Notes under the pieces: generated by a model
Database searches by the model: none
Told to the model about the DNA's origin: nothing
Seen by the model: the letters and a program-made list of their open reading frames with translations, nothing else
DNA from: a virus
Length of the DNA stretch: 46,497 nucleotides
Virus record (IMG/VR): IMGVR_UViG_3300021477_000012
Location: 1-46,497 of that record
Reading direction: 5' to 3' (one strand)
Shown here: in pieces, positions 46,327 through 46,497 of the stretch
Layout: each line of letters opens with the position of its first letter
How positions within the stretch are numbered: position 1 is the first letter of the stretch
Translations under genes and position numbers: made by a program

Positions 46327-46497
46327 AAACCACGGCGGGAATCAGGGCGAAAATTGGAGAATTTTATGCGGTTGGGAGGGGTTCGCCTGGGCAGGCCGGG
46401 TTCCCCCCTCCCTTGGGCTCACTGCTGCCGGCCTGCCGTCAGAGGTCGCCCAACTAGTGCCCGAACAATCGACGCAAGCGTCTCCGGGTTATCGGCG
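46327..46497. other. Right edge: gap with long inverted repeat
   Basis: GGCAGGCCGG (46390-46399) and CCGGCCTGCC (46428-46437) form a perfect 10-bp inverted repeat with a 28-base loop. It lies around the possible stop codon of the partial CDS below and upstream of the gp37-like gene. It may act as a terminator or attenuator. Confidence 0.4.
46419..46497 (-). CDS. Possible 3' end of a gene cut by the window edge
   Basis: A minus-strand frame open from the edge to TGA (46421-46419) codes ADNPETLASIVRALVGRPLT then AGRQQ. The codons look plausible and the position suits a head-tail gene upstream of the gp37-like gene. A second open frame, ending sooner (PITRRRLRRLFGH), means the call is uncertain. 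Confidence 0.35.
   Translation of the reverse strand, partial: ADNPETLASIVRALVGRPLTAGRQQ

Noticed and set aside
1-46497. CRISPR array, tRNA, rRNA and insertion sequences
   Set aside because: I looked for regularly spaced repeats, cloverleaf-like segments and transposase genes and found none. The only recombinase is the tyrosine integrase.

Overview
The window is a 46.5 kb piece of a temperate tailed-phage genome or prophage from a GC-rich alphaproteobacterium. The host call rests on phage copies of two alphaproteobacterial chromosome or cell-cycle proteins (a SciP-like protein and a GapR/DUF2312 protein), high GC throughout, and gene families common in Hyphomicrobiales phages. The virion is a hybrid. 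The head module is lambda-like (GpA terminase, gpW, portal B, S49 protease C, decoration D) and the contractile tail is Mu-like (sheath, tube, frameshifted chaperone, tape measure, gp43 to gp48, fibres). The major capsid gene is not in the window. Both ends appear to cut genes (1-63 and about 46419-46497).

Layout. 1-4522 (minus): head genes. 4523-5353: non-coding divergent region with a promoter near 4882-4909. 5264-11242 (plus): a cassette of small genes, opposite in direction to the head genes around it. It holds seven type I hammerhead ribozymes, each just upstream of a gene. Its genes include a SciP-like CtrA inhibitor homologue, a sliding-clamp-like protein, a DUF5131 protein, an ASCH-like protein and a family of duplicated RANRTR-motif proteins. 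11277-16184 (minus): ABC-ATPase/GNAT fusion, ParB-like, methyltransferase, ParB-like, large terminase. 16183-17012 (plus): two Nu1-like genes, the first sharing overlapping start codons with the terminase. 17207-20447 (minus): RuvC-like resolvase, GapR with an AT-hook tail, a hypothetical, a Rha-like/HNH protein and a replication-type protein. 20644-21713: CI-like and Cro-like switch with three operator-like sites. 21741-29407 (plus): early genes, including a PD-(D/E)XK nuclease, a ParB-like protein, a candidate annealing protein, a YkgJ-type protein and an SbcC/RecF-like ATPase. 29438-30922: small gene, integrase and a likely attP. 30923-46326 (minus): GH108 endolysin, membrane protein, fibres, baseplate, tape measure, tube and sheath.

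The most unusual system is the ribozyme cassette. Each ribozyme has the CUGANGAG core, a GC-rich helix II, GAAA, helix III closed on NUC or NUA, and an open helix I. Paired bases co-vary between copies. In three copies the stop codon of the upstream gene is the UGA of the catalytic core. In five copies the strand released by cleavage can refold with the leader into a new 5' hairpin, and that hairpin co-varies with helix I. I infer a phage operon cut co-transcriptionally into separate mRNAs, possibly gated by translation termination. Hammerheads in bacterial prophages are known; I cannot tell from here whether this arrangement has been described.
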